Both the position numbers and the translations under genes were made by a program. Below the pieces are notes generated by a model. The model saw only the letters and a program-made list of their open reading frames with translations, was not told where the DNA came from and searched no databases. Positions 23,105 through 34,880 of a stretch of DNA of 64,000 nt are shown here, one piece after another; position 1 is the first letter of the stretch, and each line of letters opens with the position of its first letter. This DNA comes from Apostichopus japonicus (taxonomy: Eukaryota; Echinodermata; Holothuroidea; Aspidochirotida; Stichopodidae): the NCBI RefSeq assembly GCF_037975245.1, contig NC_092568.1:5988501-6052500 (forward strand). Reading direction: 5' to 3'.

Positions 23105-24270
23105 TGACGCCCAGCTTGTAAACTGGATATCTCAAGAAGGGAATGTTGGACCAACTTCATGTTTGGTGTGTAGATGAACCACATTGAGTACAAGAAGCCT
23201 ATTGTTTTCTATGGAGGTCAAAGTTCATTTGGGGTCACCAGGGGTCAATATGTGGAAACCTTGTAAACACGATATCTCAAGAAGGAAATGTTGGACCAAC
23301 TTCATGTTTGGTGTGTAGATGTACCACATTGAGTACAAGAAGCCTTTTGTTTTCTGGGGAGGTCAAAGGTCATTTCGGGTCACTAGGGGTCAAAATGTGA
23401 AAACCTTGTAAACACGATATCTCAAGAAAAGAAGCTTAGGCAAAACTCATATTTAGTGTGTAAACGTACCACATTAAGCACAAGAAGCCTATTGTTTTCT
23501 GTGGAGGTCAAAAGTCATTTAGGGTCACTAGAGGTCAAATTGTCAAAACCTTGTAAACACAATAACTCAAGAAAGGAAGCTTGGGCAGACCTCATATTTA
23601 GTGTGTAGAAGTACCACATTGAGTACAGGAAGCCAATTGTTTTCTGTGGAGGTCAAGGGTCACTAGGGGTCAAATTTTGAAACCTTGTAAACATGATATC
23701 TCAAGAAGGGAAGGTCGGACCAATTCATATTTAGTGTGTAGACGTACCACACTGAGTACAGGAAGCCTAATGTTTTTGGTGTAGGTCAAAAGTCATCTGG
23801 GGACAACAGGTCAAATCGTGACAACCTTGTAAACATGATATTGCAAGAAAGGACAGATCTCATATTGTTTTGAAGATGTACCATATTACATTTAAGGAGC
23901 CTATAATTGCTATTGGTGGAGGTCAAAGGTCATTTGAAGTCAGCAAATGCCAAACATTTACTTCACTCCCTCTTACCTGTCTCTCCACACTAACACACCT
24001 TCCTAAACATAATATCGTAAGGGAAGCTTGGACAGATAGCATATTTGGTATGTTATTGTACCACATTGAGTACAAGAAGCCTTAATGTTGTGGGCGGAGG
24101 TCAATAGTCATTTGAGTTCACAAGGGGTCAGATTGTGAAACCATGTTTTACACAATATTTCAACAAGGACTGATGTCATATTTAGTATGTTGATGTATCT
24201 ATCACATTAAGTACAAGAAGCTTGTTGTTGAGGTCAATGGTCATTTCAGGACAGCCTGTGTCATTGTGAA
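23105..24270. repeat. ~145 bp tandem repeat, about 8 copies, AGGTCA-rich
   Basis: The marker GATATCTCAAGAAGG (and variants) recurs near 23125, 23270, 23416, 23560, 23695, 23838, 24010 and 24153, so the unit is about 140-170 bp. Divergence increases toward the right. Each unit contains a TGTGTAGA.GTACCACATTGA segment, AGTACAAGAAGCC, and a GGAGGTCAAAGGTCATTT segment. A perfect AGGTCAAAGGTCA occurs at 23360-23372 and 23930-23942, with variants elsewhere. There is no coding capacity. Confidence 0.92.
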
Positions 24271-25387
24271 TTTATTGTTTGTCACATCGCACTGCTTTTC
24301 ACTGTATTACTAATATCAAGTATGTTGTACACCATCACCATACATTACGTCAGATTCATGCAGAAAATAGGTGAATGTTACATCATCGAAACCACTATGG
24401 ATTTTTGCATTCTGGTTCTTAACAAATCAGCATGTCGCAAAATCACGATACAAAAATGTATTTGTGAAGTCGAGAAAGTAAATATTTTTAAATAGTTGAC
24501 AATGTTGTGATAATTTAAAGGTTGACTTGGTACAATTGTTCGTATGACATAGTTAAACAATGAAAGAACATGTTTACTCTTGTCTTTACCATACTTTAAT
24601 GCCCTGCTTCAAAGCACTTGTATTGTCAGTATGAGCAGTATGAATATCAGTTCAAGGTTAGGAACTGTTTGTACTGTCAATACGAGTGCTTTGAAGCATG
24701 ATATGGGATGACAGTTAAGAGAGGTATTAACAGGTATTAACATTAGAAAATTGTCCCAACTGGCTGGAAATTCAGCTCCTTTGGCCGTGATAAAAGTTCT
24801 ACATTCTTATTCCTTTCCAAATCGGCTGTATTGTTGTCTACATTACATGTGAGTTGTGGAAAGGATAATCTGTGGCTAGACTAGATAGTCCAGCCGTTTG
24901 ATTAATAATAATAATATATATATAGTGCTTTACATAAAAGAATATCTCAATGCACTTTAAATGGGACTGGATTAAAATAAAATAAAAATATAAGACACTT
25001 AAGATTAGTAAAAGGAATGAATTAGTAAAAAGAAAAAAAATTACTGTCTTGTGTCCATGAAATTAAATTGGTGATTTGTGAAAAATTTAAGAAGTGATAT
25101 TTAATGTTTTCTTCACTGACATCTATTTGCTATTAATATTCTGGCAGATGGGCCCGGTATCATTATATTTTAAATATCCACAAATAAAAAATCCTTTTGT
25201 TGATGCAGAGATATGCACATAAGGACAAGCAAAACTGTAAAAATAATGTCAAAACTGACGAAAATTTTATTGATATTATTTATGTTTTACACATCTGTTC
25301 AATATCTTTCTAACATATTACATGAATGGGTCATAATTCATTTACAATCGTTGAAAGGAATGTGTTTTTACATCTCCCTAGAGAAAT
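24271..25387. other. intergenic, AT-rich
   Basis: No gene is seen. It contains a foldback element (24585-24770) and a (TAA)n/(TA)n stretch followed by AGTGCTTTACATAAAAG at about 24903-24960, which resembles the tail region of a dispersed repeat. Confidence 0.55.
24585..24770. mobile_element. foldback MITE, copy 1
   Basis: This segment aligns with 29951-30154 in the same orientation through GGTTAGGAACTGTTTGTACT and on to TGTC.CAACTGGCTG. Inside, TGCTTCAAAGCACTTGTATT is answered in reverse by ACGAGTGCTTTGAAGCATGA, so much of the element can fold back on itself. No coding capacity. Confidence 0.75.
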
Positions 25388-27372
25388 TTACTTCCCCGAG
25401 TCCAAATTACGGTATTCTTCTTGTCTGTATCCGATGAACGTTATCTCCACTGTAAACCGTAAAATACACACTAGGAAGTTGACAGCTGTAATAGGAAATA
25501 CGAAGAAAAGAAACTTAGAAATGAAATAATAGTTCAAAAACTCGTAGTGGTAAAATCTTATAATGAACTTCACTGTTTGAAAAGTGAAAATTGAGAAGCT
25601 TACAAGTTGGGGGATTCGAATCCTTTTCTAATTGAGCCATAGATTTCAAACCAAATTCAATATATCGACACAGAATTTGAGGGTCATGACGTCACTGTTT
25701 TGTATGCAGTGGTTTCGATGTGGAGGAAATGGCAACTGTTAGTTCTTGTGGAAAGATTTCAACAGCCAAACAAGTGTGCGGTAAGGTGTAGACCATCAAA
25801 TCTCTCTTCAGATTTTTATTTGGGTGTGTTGAGTAATTGAAATCATTTCTACCCTCCATTTCTAGAGGGCGGGGGGAGGGGGGCGGGTCTAATTTCCGTA
25901 CATGTTATACCACAAGAAAGTATTTCCTTTTCAAGTAATTGCAGCAACTTACGGGGTAGCAGCGCAATCCTCCCGCATCACACATACTTTGATGTAACAT
26001 TAGGTATCATGAATACAGTTCTGCATCATAATCAAACTATTGAGGGAGATGTGGGGGGGGGGGGGATGTACCTAAGAGCAGCTGCTTTACACACCACTGA
26101 CCGTGGGATCATATTCACATCTGAATTCTTTGAATACTTAAATTTAATCCTTTCATACCTCAATCATTATCCATCTAACGAAAAATGAACTTACCAATGG
26201 CGTATAACATACCAATGACGTATAACATACCAATGGCGTATAACTTACCAATGGCGTATAACTTACCACCAATGGCGTATAACTTACCAATGGCTTTTAA
26301 CTTACCAATGGCGTATAACTTACCAATGGCGTATAATTCAACTTTGGCTCTCTGAAGTGATTTCCCTGCCTGTGTTGTGTATACAAATCCAAGAATTCCA
26401 AGGAAGAACGCCAATAAGTGAACGACCTATTGAGAATGACACAAGCATATGTTACCTCTTTGGAAGATTACTGTACTCCTGAATTACCAATCAATCCACT
26501 CAGTAGAACATTTATGCACATAGGAACATAAAATTGCTCTAAACGAACATAAATAATTTCATTTGCGATATATCTTGGGTTTGATTTCGTTTGCTTATCA
26601 TTCCAAGGCAGAATGTCGTAGAATGATCTTATTAAGAGGTGATTATTTAGCCTATAGATATGGCTGTCAGGGGCGTGTTGGGTGGGAGGGGGGTTGGGGG
26701 ATGGATTCCTTCAATTTTTTGACGGTGATTGAGAATTTCTCTTGCCCTCTCCATGTACCTGGACTTCTAATTCAGCAACCACTTGCCGGTTCGCATATAC
26801 ATGGTAGGCCTACAACCATATCATGACCAGTGGGATTCTTGCCTAATCCCTACCCAAATCAATGTGTAGGCTACTTGGTATTTCCCTTTAATTACCCACA
26901 CAAAAAAAAACTCAAATTATTTAGTCTTTTGTCTTGTTATAGATACAGCCTATATATCTTCATAAAAATGCCTTTGCGTGTCATTTTCAGTTACTAGGAA
27001 TCCAATCATAGCCCTTCGTCACTTTACCGGTATACCCTTACACGCACTTTCCGACACATATTCATGCTTGATTTGTAAACTTACCAGCACTCCGTCTGTG
27101 AATGTCTGTGTTGATAAGTCTGATCTTTCCGAAAATGCATATGCCGAGAGATCCCATAGTACCCCGATTAATAACCCAAAGCCGAGAACCATAGACACGT
27201 AGACGTAGAGTTCCTTCTTGCTGGTTTTAGCAACCCAAGCCAACAGCCTACAGTCCCGCTCCACGGTGGAATCATGGTCTCCGTGAACTCTTGCTACCCC
27301 CGACGGGATCTCGAGTTCACGATGTCGATCGTTTTCAGCCACAACGTTGCCAAATGCTGCATCCAAATGCAC
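25388..27372 (-). CDS. unrecognised multi-pass membrane protein, C-terminal exons
   Basis: Three minus-strand exons join in frame: 27372-27085 (phase 0 to 0), 26426-26324 (phase 0 to 1) and 25485-25388 (phase 1 to the TAA stop). All have good GT-AG sites; the last acceptor follows a long pyrimidine tract ending CCTATTACAG. The 162 residues read as a charged cytosolic segment (about 1-50, with STVERDCRLLAWVAKTSKKE), a hydrophobic span YVYVSMVLGFGLLIGVLW, a second span GVLVVHLLAFFLGILGFVY, then a basic link GKSLQRAKVELYAI, a third span AVNFLVCILRFTVEITFIGY and a short tail RQEEYRNLDSGK. I do not recognise the family. The same-strand exon at 35166-34990 is also hydrophobic and phase compatible, so the gene probably extends to 35 kb or beyond. 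The middle exon's donor seeds an in-frame 18 bp array. Confidence 0.75.
26174..26345 (-). repeat. 18 bp in-frame array grown from a splice donor
   Basis: Read on the minus strand, the exon ends TATACGCCATTG and is followed by GTAAGTTATACGCCATTG repeated. There are eight donor-like starts: six GTAAGT and two GTATGT. Seven follow-on units are 18 bp, except one of 21 bp (an extra GTG). The frame stays open through the array as GKLYAI repeats, with variants GKLKAI, GMLYVI and GMLYAI, and stops only after the eighth donor. Confidence 0.95.
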
Positions 27373-28255
27373 CTACACATAGGAAGTAATCTGTCCGCTG
27401 ATAACCAACAACTTAAGCAACAAATTAAGCAATTAAACTGCTTTTAAAGCATTGTTGAATGTTATATGTCATCTACTCCGTGTTGTGGTATCTATGTGAC
27501 GTGTAAGTATTCATAAAGAAAACAGTTACGCAAATTTTACTTGAGCGCGCATTGTGTTCACTATGACATCATTGAAAGCTGTCGTGCGTTCCTTTATAAA
27601 GTTGTTAAAAGCTTTATGATCCGTGAGCTGTGCTGGACGCGCGCTACGCTCACCCCTTTGGGCATGTGTGATTGCGTATGCACTATCTGCAGTTGTGGTC
27701 AGAGCACAGTAATCTTCGGTTGTAGGTTGCGCACAAAAGGTTGATACATAAAGGTTTGATACGCACAGTTGTCACTGTCAGAGATAGCGCTATATACGAA
27801 ATCTTTGGTTACCTTATAATGCCTTGGGCGCCTACATGGAGCGTCTGTTAATGCATTCGGTACACTTAAATGCGGTGTCGAATGGAGCGCGAAAACTTAG
27901 CATAAGTGCAGTCAGGATTTTGACTGTCAAAGCTACAATGTGAGATTCATTCCATTCTATGGACGTAATATCGGATAAGATTAAATTTTAAGCAATAAAA
28001 CTAATGTTGTGATTCGTTATATCATCATTTTTCGTTTACGATTCCATCTCGAAGTTGGCGGAGATATGTGTGCATATATGGTACACTAGCGGGCAATAAT
28101 AATAGACAGATACAAGAGATTTTTTAACCTAGAACAACATAGAGTTAAATATGCGTGGACTGAACTTAAAGATGCGCTTTCGTGCTAGTAAAATTTACCT
28201 CAATAAATAATGTTACCGTCTGTTACAATGTTGACCAAGTAACCCAGTTCTAAGG
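27373..28255. other. probable intron of the membrane-protein gene
   Basis: AT-rich to mixed sequence upstream of the 27372 exon on the minus strand. Some CpG-bearing words are present but no exon I can support. Confidence 0.4.
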
Positions 28256-28700
28256 GTGCGCAAACGGCAAGTGGCACACCGGGGACACGTGACTTTGATT
28301 TGGGGTTAAATCACAAAACTACTCCTCAAAACGTCTACACAAAATTTTCCGCTCTGTACTTCTGTAGAGCAAAGCTCTATAACTTTCTAATTTGAATGTT
28401 TCTTAACAAAAAATTGGCACTTTTTAATAACAATATTTTGTTTAATTAATTTACAAGGGGTTCTTTGTGATTAATTTCTCTGAGCATCTATAAAAAGGTC
28501 ACTTTTTAGAAACGAGTAGGGCACATTTTAATACAGATATGGAAATGGGCACTTTCCATTATCGAAAAAGAGCCCCCTTGTTATTAATAAAAAGGTGACT
28601 TTTGATGTCTTTCACAAAACTGGGTTGAGGTGTGTGTGTGGGGGGGGGTGGTGTGGCACATGACTTTGTCCCCTGTTCCCTCCGAATCCGCCACCACTGT
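28256..28700. mobile_element. possible degenerate hAT-like MITE
   Basis: The left end reads GTTCTAAG then GGTGCGCAAACGG; the right end reads CCGAATCCGCCACCACT then GTTCTCAG. The flanking 8-mers match at 7 of 8 bases, as expected for an old hAT target duplication. Both ends share a GTGGCACA...GGGGACA[C/AAG]T[G/C]A[C/T] segment in inverted orientation. The terminal repeats are imperfect. Confidence 0.4.
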
Positions 28701-28784
28701 TCTCAGTCATCATTTTCTTTCATCAAGATCTTGGTTTTGCGTTGAGAAAACGACGTTGTACGTGTTGGTACAACAATTCCCGGC

Positions 28785-28883
28785 ATGGCGAGCACAGATA
28801 CAACGATGACGCGTGCGTATAGCCAGGAGGACGAGGTTATGATTCACGATGAAAGCGTGTATATTCCAACAAAAAAACACTAA
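28785..28883 (+). CDS. small reading frame, possible first exon
   Basis: An ATG in a strong context (CCGGCATGG) opens a 32-codon frame beginning MASTDTTMTRAYSQEDEVMI, ending in TAA. The composition is more protein-like than the surroundings, and the stretch before it (GTTGTACGTGTTGGTACAAC) is a perfect palindrome. A possible donor (GAG|GTTATG) lies inside. No downstream exon can be attached, so this may be chance. Confidence 0.2.
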   Translation: MASTDTTMTRAYSQEDEVMIHDESVYIPTKKH

Positions 28884-29092
28884 TTTAGTTAACCCTTTTA
28901 AATTTTACCATAAGCTAAAACACAAGAAAAAAAAACAAACACACACAATATTAAGCCATGAGTTTATTTCCATTTATACAAAAACAAATTATTTTGCACT
29001 TTCCCGAATAATTCAATTGTTACCATGATCATACTTAACTTAAAATATAAAAAAAATAAGATGAAAATACTACATGTTTGTCATGTGGAATG

Positions 29093-29110
29093 TGACGTCA
29101 CATGACGTCA
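29093..29110. promoter_or_regulatory. paired CRE/ATF-like sites
   Basis: TGACGTCA occurs twice, separated by two bases (TGACGTCACATGACGTCA). The octamer is the consensus CREB/ATF site. Its position, probably inside a long intron, gives no direct link to a promoter. Confidence 0.45.
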
Positions 29111-29950
29111 GTATTTGACAATATCGTATAAATTGACATAAAACATATCACTCACCTAATGGATATACGTACATTTGTTAGGACAATGCAGAAGGAAGGA
29201 GGGATTGTTCAAGTTTATACTATTCTGCACGTCGTAACCCTGTCTACTTGAGTGGAATAAAAGACATACAAAGTGAACGAATGACAATTAGTTGGTCTCA
29301 TGTTATGACGTAGGACCTAATACTACAAAATCTTCATATTTGAATTTCAAAATGCATCCTCTCATAAAACCACTATTACAGTTACGTTATCAATTGAAGA
29401 AATAGATGAACGAAGACACATAATAAATGCAGTGACTTTTATTTATTTTTAAATATGTTGATGTGTTTCTTTCGGCTGAGTTGTAACGACTTGACTCGAG
29501 CCATTATATTATATCTATGAAGTAAAGATTCACAAACCTCTTCGAAAGTTAGTGACTATTGAGTTATGCCTTGTTGCAAAGCTCCATATAAATGCCCATC
29601 TTTCACGTAACCGTATAACCGCTTACCTCATCCCTAACCCTAACCCATCCCTCATGCACATTCCTTTCTAGTCAGCAGTATAAACCAGCATATTCCACGA
29701 AATGATCAATTACCTTTTCGTAATCAATATAGCTCTTTGGCTTAATCACGTAGCATTAAAACAAAGAGCTTTAAAACTGAAGTAGGGCCTACAGAGTAAC
29801 CTTTGCTATAGCACCATATGTAATTTTGAACGGTTAATACTGTGAGGCTTCGCCATGCATTACCCCACCATCCCATCCCGCCCATACCCCACTCTCATCC
29901 GGCATCCACCCCATCAAAAATCGTTAAAATTCAATGTACATTTTCACCAA

Positions 29951-30154
29951 TTGGCCGCCCAGTTGGGACACTTTTACTGTAATACCATGTCACGCTTTAG
30001 ATAACTCGTACTGTCAGTACGAGCAGTGTGAATATCAAGTTTGTACCAGATAAAGGTTAGGAACTGTTTGTACTGTCAATATGAGTGCTCTGAAGCATAA
30101 TATGGGATGACAGTGCAGAGTGGATTAGCACTAAGAAATTGTCTCAACTGGCTG
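29951..30154. mobile_element. foldback MITE, copy 2
   Basis: Same family as 24585-24770 and same orientation. The left end CCGCCCAGTTGGGACA is answered at the right end by TGTCTCAACTGGCTG in reverse. The middle holds CTCGTACTGTCAGTACGAG, a perfect hairpin. Confidence 0.75.
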
Positions 30155-32063
30155 AATCGGAGTATTGGTATATAACTATGTATGATGTGTAAGAAGATAC
30201 ACAGATAATACGATGTTAGATCAGCAGTCCTGGACAATAACAGGTCTTTATCATCAAAGAAATATGTACTGTGACTGACGGTAAGCTTCACGAGAAGACC
30301 TTTCTTCCCACCTTTTCCAATTTCTCTCTGTTGGTAGGCTGGCAACGGGAGCTATATATTGAAACGCTGAGCTCGTATACAGTGCGCCTCGTCCAATGAA
30401 TTTTCCAGTTCGTTTTGTTGCCTGTGAGCGGAAAGTGAAAATAGAATATCTTCAATTCAATCACACATCTGAATATAAATAGCCACAAATCAAAGAGCCA
30501 ATAGTGCCCATAATGACGTCTCAGCCTCACCGTCGAACGTGCTAAACAAATTAGTTTTTGTCCATTCTATCTGTAAACAAGACATTACTTTGTAATGTAA
30601 AGATATTTATCAATAATCCACTATTCTCGTTGTCATGGTGCTAGAGCCATAGCTACAGAGAATGGAATTAGGGAGAAGTGATTTTGACTAGAAACATCAA
30701 CTCTGCGCTTAGGAATAGATTGGTTCACAATTGAGTTACTCTTCCTGCTTGTACTAAGACAGACATTGGTTGACAATTTTTGTGTATGTATATGGTGATG
30801 TACGGTATAACTTCTCGTCTTCCCTAAATTCGCGTACAATGTTATACATAGTTGCACTGATAAACACTGTACTTTGCTGTGTTTGTAAATCAAATTGTAA
30901 CCATTTTTTGAAATCGCAATTTTAATAAACAAAGCCTGAACCGAAACGGCCAAAGTTGCCATAGTGACACAAGGAAACATTGGTTTTGTATTTTTTACTT
31001 TCGTGGATTGTTCCACCAATTTAACGGAATTATACGGTAGTCTTCAACGCATGCGCGATGTAAGGGAAACTTTCCCTTGCTTCAAGCAGTTTGATTCCGG
31101 ACCTTTACATGCTTAACATCCTTTCTATTTCTGGCAGAATCTGGTCAACAGATCGATGCAATAATATAGCTGAATTGATAGAAATAAACCATTCACTGAA
31201 CAAAATCAGCGAGATCGTCATCACCGTTATCTTTTAAAATAAAATGAATGTCCCATACTATCTCGAATTTACACGTGCGCACTGCAGGGAAAATAATACA
31301 GCTTAAGATATGTAAGTAGAATGTTTGGCACAACGCAAGATTGTTGGTCACCATGGAACTAAACAATTCTTTGGTAAAGTAATGCAGCGTATAATGACAA
31401 AGAACTCAAGAAAATTAAATAATCTAAGTTTGAATTTAATGTTCATTGCTAAATACAGTTGAACACAAGAAGACAGGTCAAACATGTCCTGATAAAACTT
31501 TGAAAACATTTAGTATACCATGACACCTCAAATACATCTGATTTAAACAAACGGGTATACAAACTTCAAAGGGCTTTATTTGACCTTGCTTTCATTTTAT
31601 AAATGCTATTAAATCCTAACTTACATTGGAAGTGGTGCTCGGTGCTATACTGTTAGTGTAGGGTCGAGAGCCGTTTCTTTCGTGACCCAGTGCCCCTACC
31701 TGCTCACTGAGCCGGTAAAAGTTTATCCCCCAGTCGGCCTCTGAACAATATATACGTATTTTTGACCAAATAATCAGTGATTTCAATTTGTCCCCTACAT
31801 GTTATACGATCGTAAAAGAGTTGTTTAGTGTCGGTTGTGGTAATTATCCATTATTCATTGCAATGTATATACACACAGTGCTATATATATGAAAAACATG
31901 CTGGTATGAATAGCAACCCCCTCCCCCACCCTCATTTACAAGTAGATCAATATTTACTATTGCATGTTTGGACACGGGTAAGGTCGTCAGCAAAAAAAGA
32001 GTATAAATTAGCTTCAAAACAACTCATGCAAATGTTGTTATCTCGCCTATATACTGAACTAAC
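30155..32063. other. non-coding, no gene supported
   Basis: Frames of 80-128 codons occur on the minus strand (30288-30530, 30633-31019). They lack ATG contexts, domains or splice support and I regard them as chance. Confidence 0.5.
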
Positions 32064-32597
32064 CTTGATAGCCTTCTTCTTTGCAGTTTTTCTCTTCTTA
32101 AATTGAGTTGCTTTCGGGTCTATTCTGACACCCTGTTTCCGTTTCTTCTGTTGTTTGTTTGCCTCTCTCTTCATCTTTATTCTGTCCTTGCTTGACTTAT
32201 CAACTTTCAACTTCTTTCCATTGCACATGACGTCTTCTAAATTCTCCATCTTTTCTTCTTTCTTGTCGTTTGGCGAAATAATTTCAAACTTTGCGTCGTC
32301 AATTTCGCCGAAATCTTCTCGAAGTTTTTCATAAACGTCTTCGTCTTTCTGTTTTTTGTCTTTCGAAGATCTAAACTTTTTCAAAAATATTATGTTTTTT
32401 ACCGATCTCAAGAAACTTTTGTTTTTCTTTCTTTTTTGACCTTCACTCGGTCTTTCTGAGCAAAATTCTTTGGTTTCTTCCTCCATTTCAGAGCCATCTT
32501 TAATATTTCTTTGCACATCGATGTCTGAATGCGCTAAAGATTCTTCCGACAACCATTTATATTTCTTCTTCCGCTTAAAAATATTTTTGAGAGTCAT
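32064..32597 (-). CDS. lysine-rich reading frame, exon of unknown gene
   Basis: A 178-codon frame starts at an ATG (MTLKNIFKRKKKYKW) and runs to a donor AAG|GTTAGT at 32064; it continues only about 40 codons into the intron before stopping. It is very rich in Lys, Glu and Asp, with clusters such as SFLRSVKNIIFLKKFRSSKD, KMKREANKQQKKRKQG and FKKRKTAKKKAIK, consistent with a disordered nuclear or nucleolar protein. No family is recognised. The donor is phase 0, as is the 27372 acceptor on the same strand, so it could be an alternative first exon of the membrane-protein gene. The biased composition makes a separate gene equally likely. Confidence 0.5.
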
Positions 32598-33719
32598 TTT
32601 CAAGAATTTCTGTCGGGATTCTACTCGGACGTCTGTGCAAAGTATTCAAGCTATAGTGTGGAAAGCTTATAGCACGGTATACTTGACATATAGGACTATG
32701 TAGGTACCTCGATGAAGATGGGCACAGTCAGAAATATCCACTAAAACCTGGAAAAAAAATGTACCATAAAATATACTGTTCCCATTAGAGTAGATGCGAT
32801 CCTTAAACGAAGTTGAAGCTAGCTTCGGACCAACTTAGGGTGTTCACATCTACTCAATTATGAGAGGTTCTCAATTGTTCTTCTGACGGTGTCTTTACAA
32901 CAAGAAGTAGAAACATTCGTTGCACCGGGTTTATAATCTATCGTAGCTAGTCCATCCAACATTCTCTTTCAAACGGAGCCTTCTAAGGGTTGACTGATCG
33001 GACTTGCTGATGGTCTTGTTTTTACTGAACAAGGAATGCCTGCCGCCTACATTGAGACGGAATGAAGACGAGAAGTTTTGGCGGCCATTAAAAGATCTGA
33101 ATTTCAAATTAAATATGTCTACAGTAAAGACTGTATTATAGTTAATACTGACTCTGTGCTGTGTGCTTCTTTGTGGTTTTCAGACATAGACTAAAGTACA
33201 CATTGAACTACCTGCTGAATCTTATCATCAAATCAAATAAGTTATTATGGCACAACAATTAAAGTAACCTGTAATCTTGGGTGACACACAGAACTTTGGA
33301 CCTATGGGTCTCTGCTACCGATACCACAGTAACACAGTTATACATGACAGGAGCGGGGTATGTGGCCTTAACTATTTAGGTTAAGGGGTTTAGGTAAGTA
33401 ACTGTTAAGAGATTAAAGGTGCAGACTACATGTACTGACCAAAGTTTAATATCATGTGTACCATACACCACACAATTGTCAATAAAAACAAAGCTAACAT
33501 TTGTCATAGTGACCCCAAAGGAGGACAGCACGTGTGGGTTAAAGGCGATACGGTACCTGTCCTTTGGGGGATACTAGAGGACAGAAAATAGCCATTTTGT
33601 CCTGTGGGTGCTCAAATGTGACAGATTGAAGCTCATGAGTTCAAAGCAGGGACATATGTTGATTTACTTGAAATACTAAAAGGTATATTCAAGCGTGCAT
33701 GCGTGTTGTCTATCCAACA

Positions 33720-34880
33720 TCGAAGGAGTATCTATATTGATACCGTTTACTTCGAATTGGGAAGAATTAAGACTAAGTAAATGTCTAGCTAGATTATGAG
33801 AGTGGCTAGCTATATATGATTTACTTTGTCCAGCAAGATTGTAATTAGCCTATGTCTATACCTATATTGTAAGTTTTTAATTATACTGTATGTAACCATA
33901 TATTGTGAGTATATCTAGCTACATTGTGATGATGTATTACTCTTGGCGAATACCAGTGACTATACCTATGCCAAACTCGGTAGTTAGTTTCACTAAAGAT
34001 GATTTATGAAGTCTGAAGTGAATTTTCCATTATGCTCGAGTATGCTAAGTTACTATTTAGTTCGCGAGTGCCTAGTTAGGTTGTGAATGTTTATGTAGTT
34101 TGGTTGTGAGTATGTCTAGCTAGATTACAGGACTTAGTCCTAGCTAAATTTAGGTATGTCTACCTAGCCGTGTGAGTATGCCTATGATGTCTAGCTACAT
34201 TAATTCGGTATGTGTTTATCTATATAGCAGGGTTTCCCTAACTTTATCCCCCCACGAGCCCCTTGTGAATGTCAGAGTTGTCCACGAACTCCCAACTTTT
34301 CGAGACTCGATCTGAGTCATTATTATACTATAATACACATAACAGTGCTTCGTAAAAGATCAAGTTCATAGTGTAATATTGTAATGGAAAAAAAAAACAC
34401 AAGACATGAACAAATATTATTTTGGAAACTTCAAGATCAGATCACGAATTGTATCACGCATCGATCACTCATCACACACCATGAGACGGATGCTCCTGTT
34501 TTTATCACATGCAGGGTGTGGTTCTAATATGGCAACATATGCGTATGGAATGCGAAAAAAGTTTGTCGATATAGGTACGACTTTTATACATTACTAAATT
34601 ATATGATATATCAGATTTTAGTTCAACAAGAGGTACTCTAGTTTTGACTTTCAGAAACGTTTCACGAACCCCCTGGGGATGGACTCACGCACCCCTGGGG
34701 GTTCATGCACCCCAGTTAGGGAACCCTGGTATATAGTATTCCTTGTTAGATTGTAAGTATGGGCGGCTATGTTCACCTGAGTATACAGTCTACCTAGTAG
34801 GCCTGTGTCGAGGCCACATTGATAGTGTGTCTATATCTGGATTATGAGCATGTCTATCTAAATTTGAAACAGAGTGGTAC
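33720..34880. repeat. degenerate ~25 bp repeat (TCTAGCTAGATTGTGAGTATG)
   Basis: Variants of TATGTCTAGCTACATTGTGA are scattered at roughly 24-30 base spacing on both sides of the element at 34228-34728. Copies are strongly diverged, which suggests an old minisatellite. Confidence 0.6.
34228..34728. mobile_element. hAT-like non-autonomous element (501 bp)
   Basis: Terminal inverted repeats CAGGGTTTCCCTAACT (left) and CAGGGTTCCCTAACT (right, reversed) are typical of hAT elements. Flanking 8-mers are CTATATAG and GTATATAG, 7 of 8 identical, as expected for an aged hAT target duplication. The inner ends carry CACGAACCCC-type words in inverted form. No transposase is encoded. Confidence 0.85.

Noticed and set aside
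29636-29653. Interstitial telomeric repeat
   Set aside because: Only about two CCCTAA units; too short to mean anything.
30633-31019. 128-codon minus-strand frame
   Set aside because: The first codon is not ATG and no family or splice support exists.
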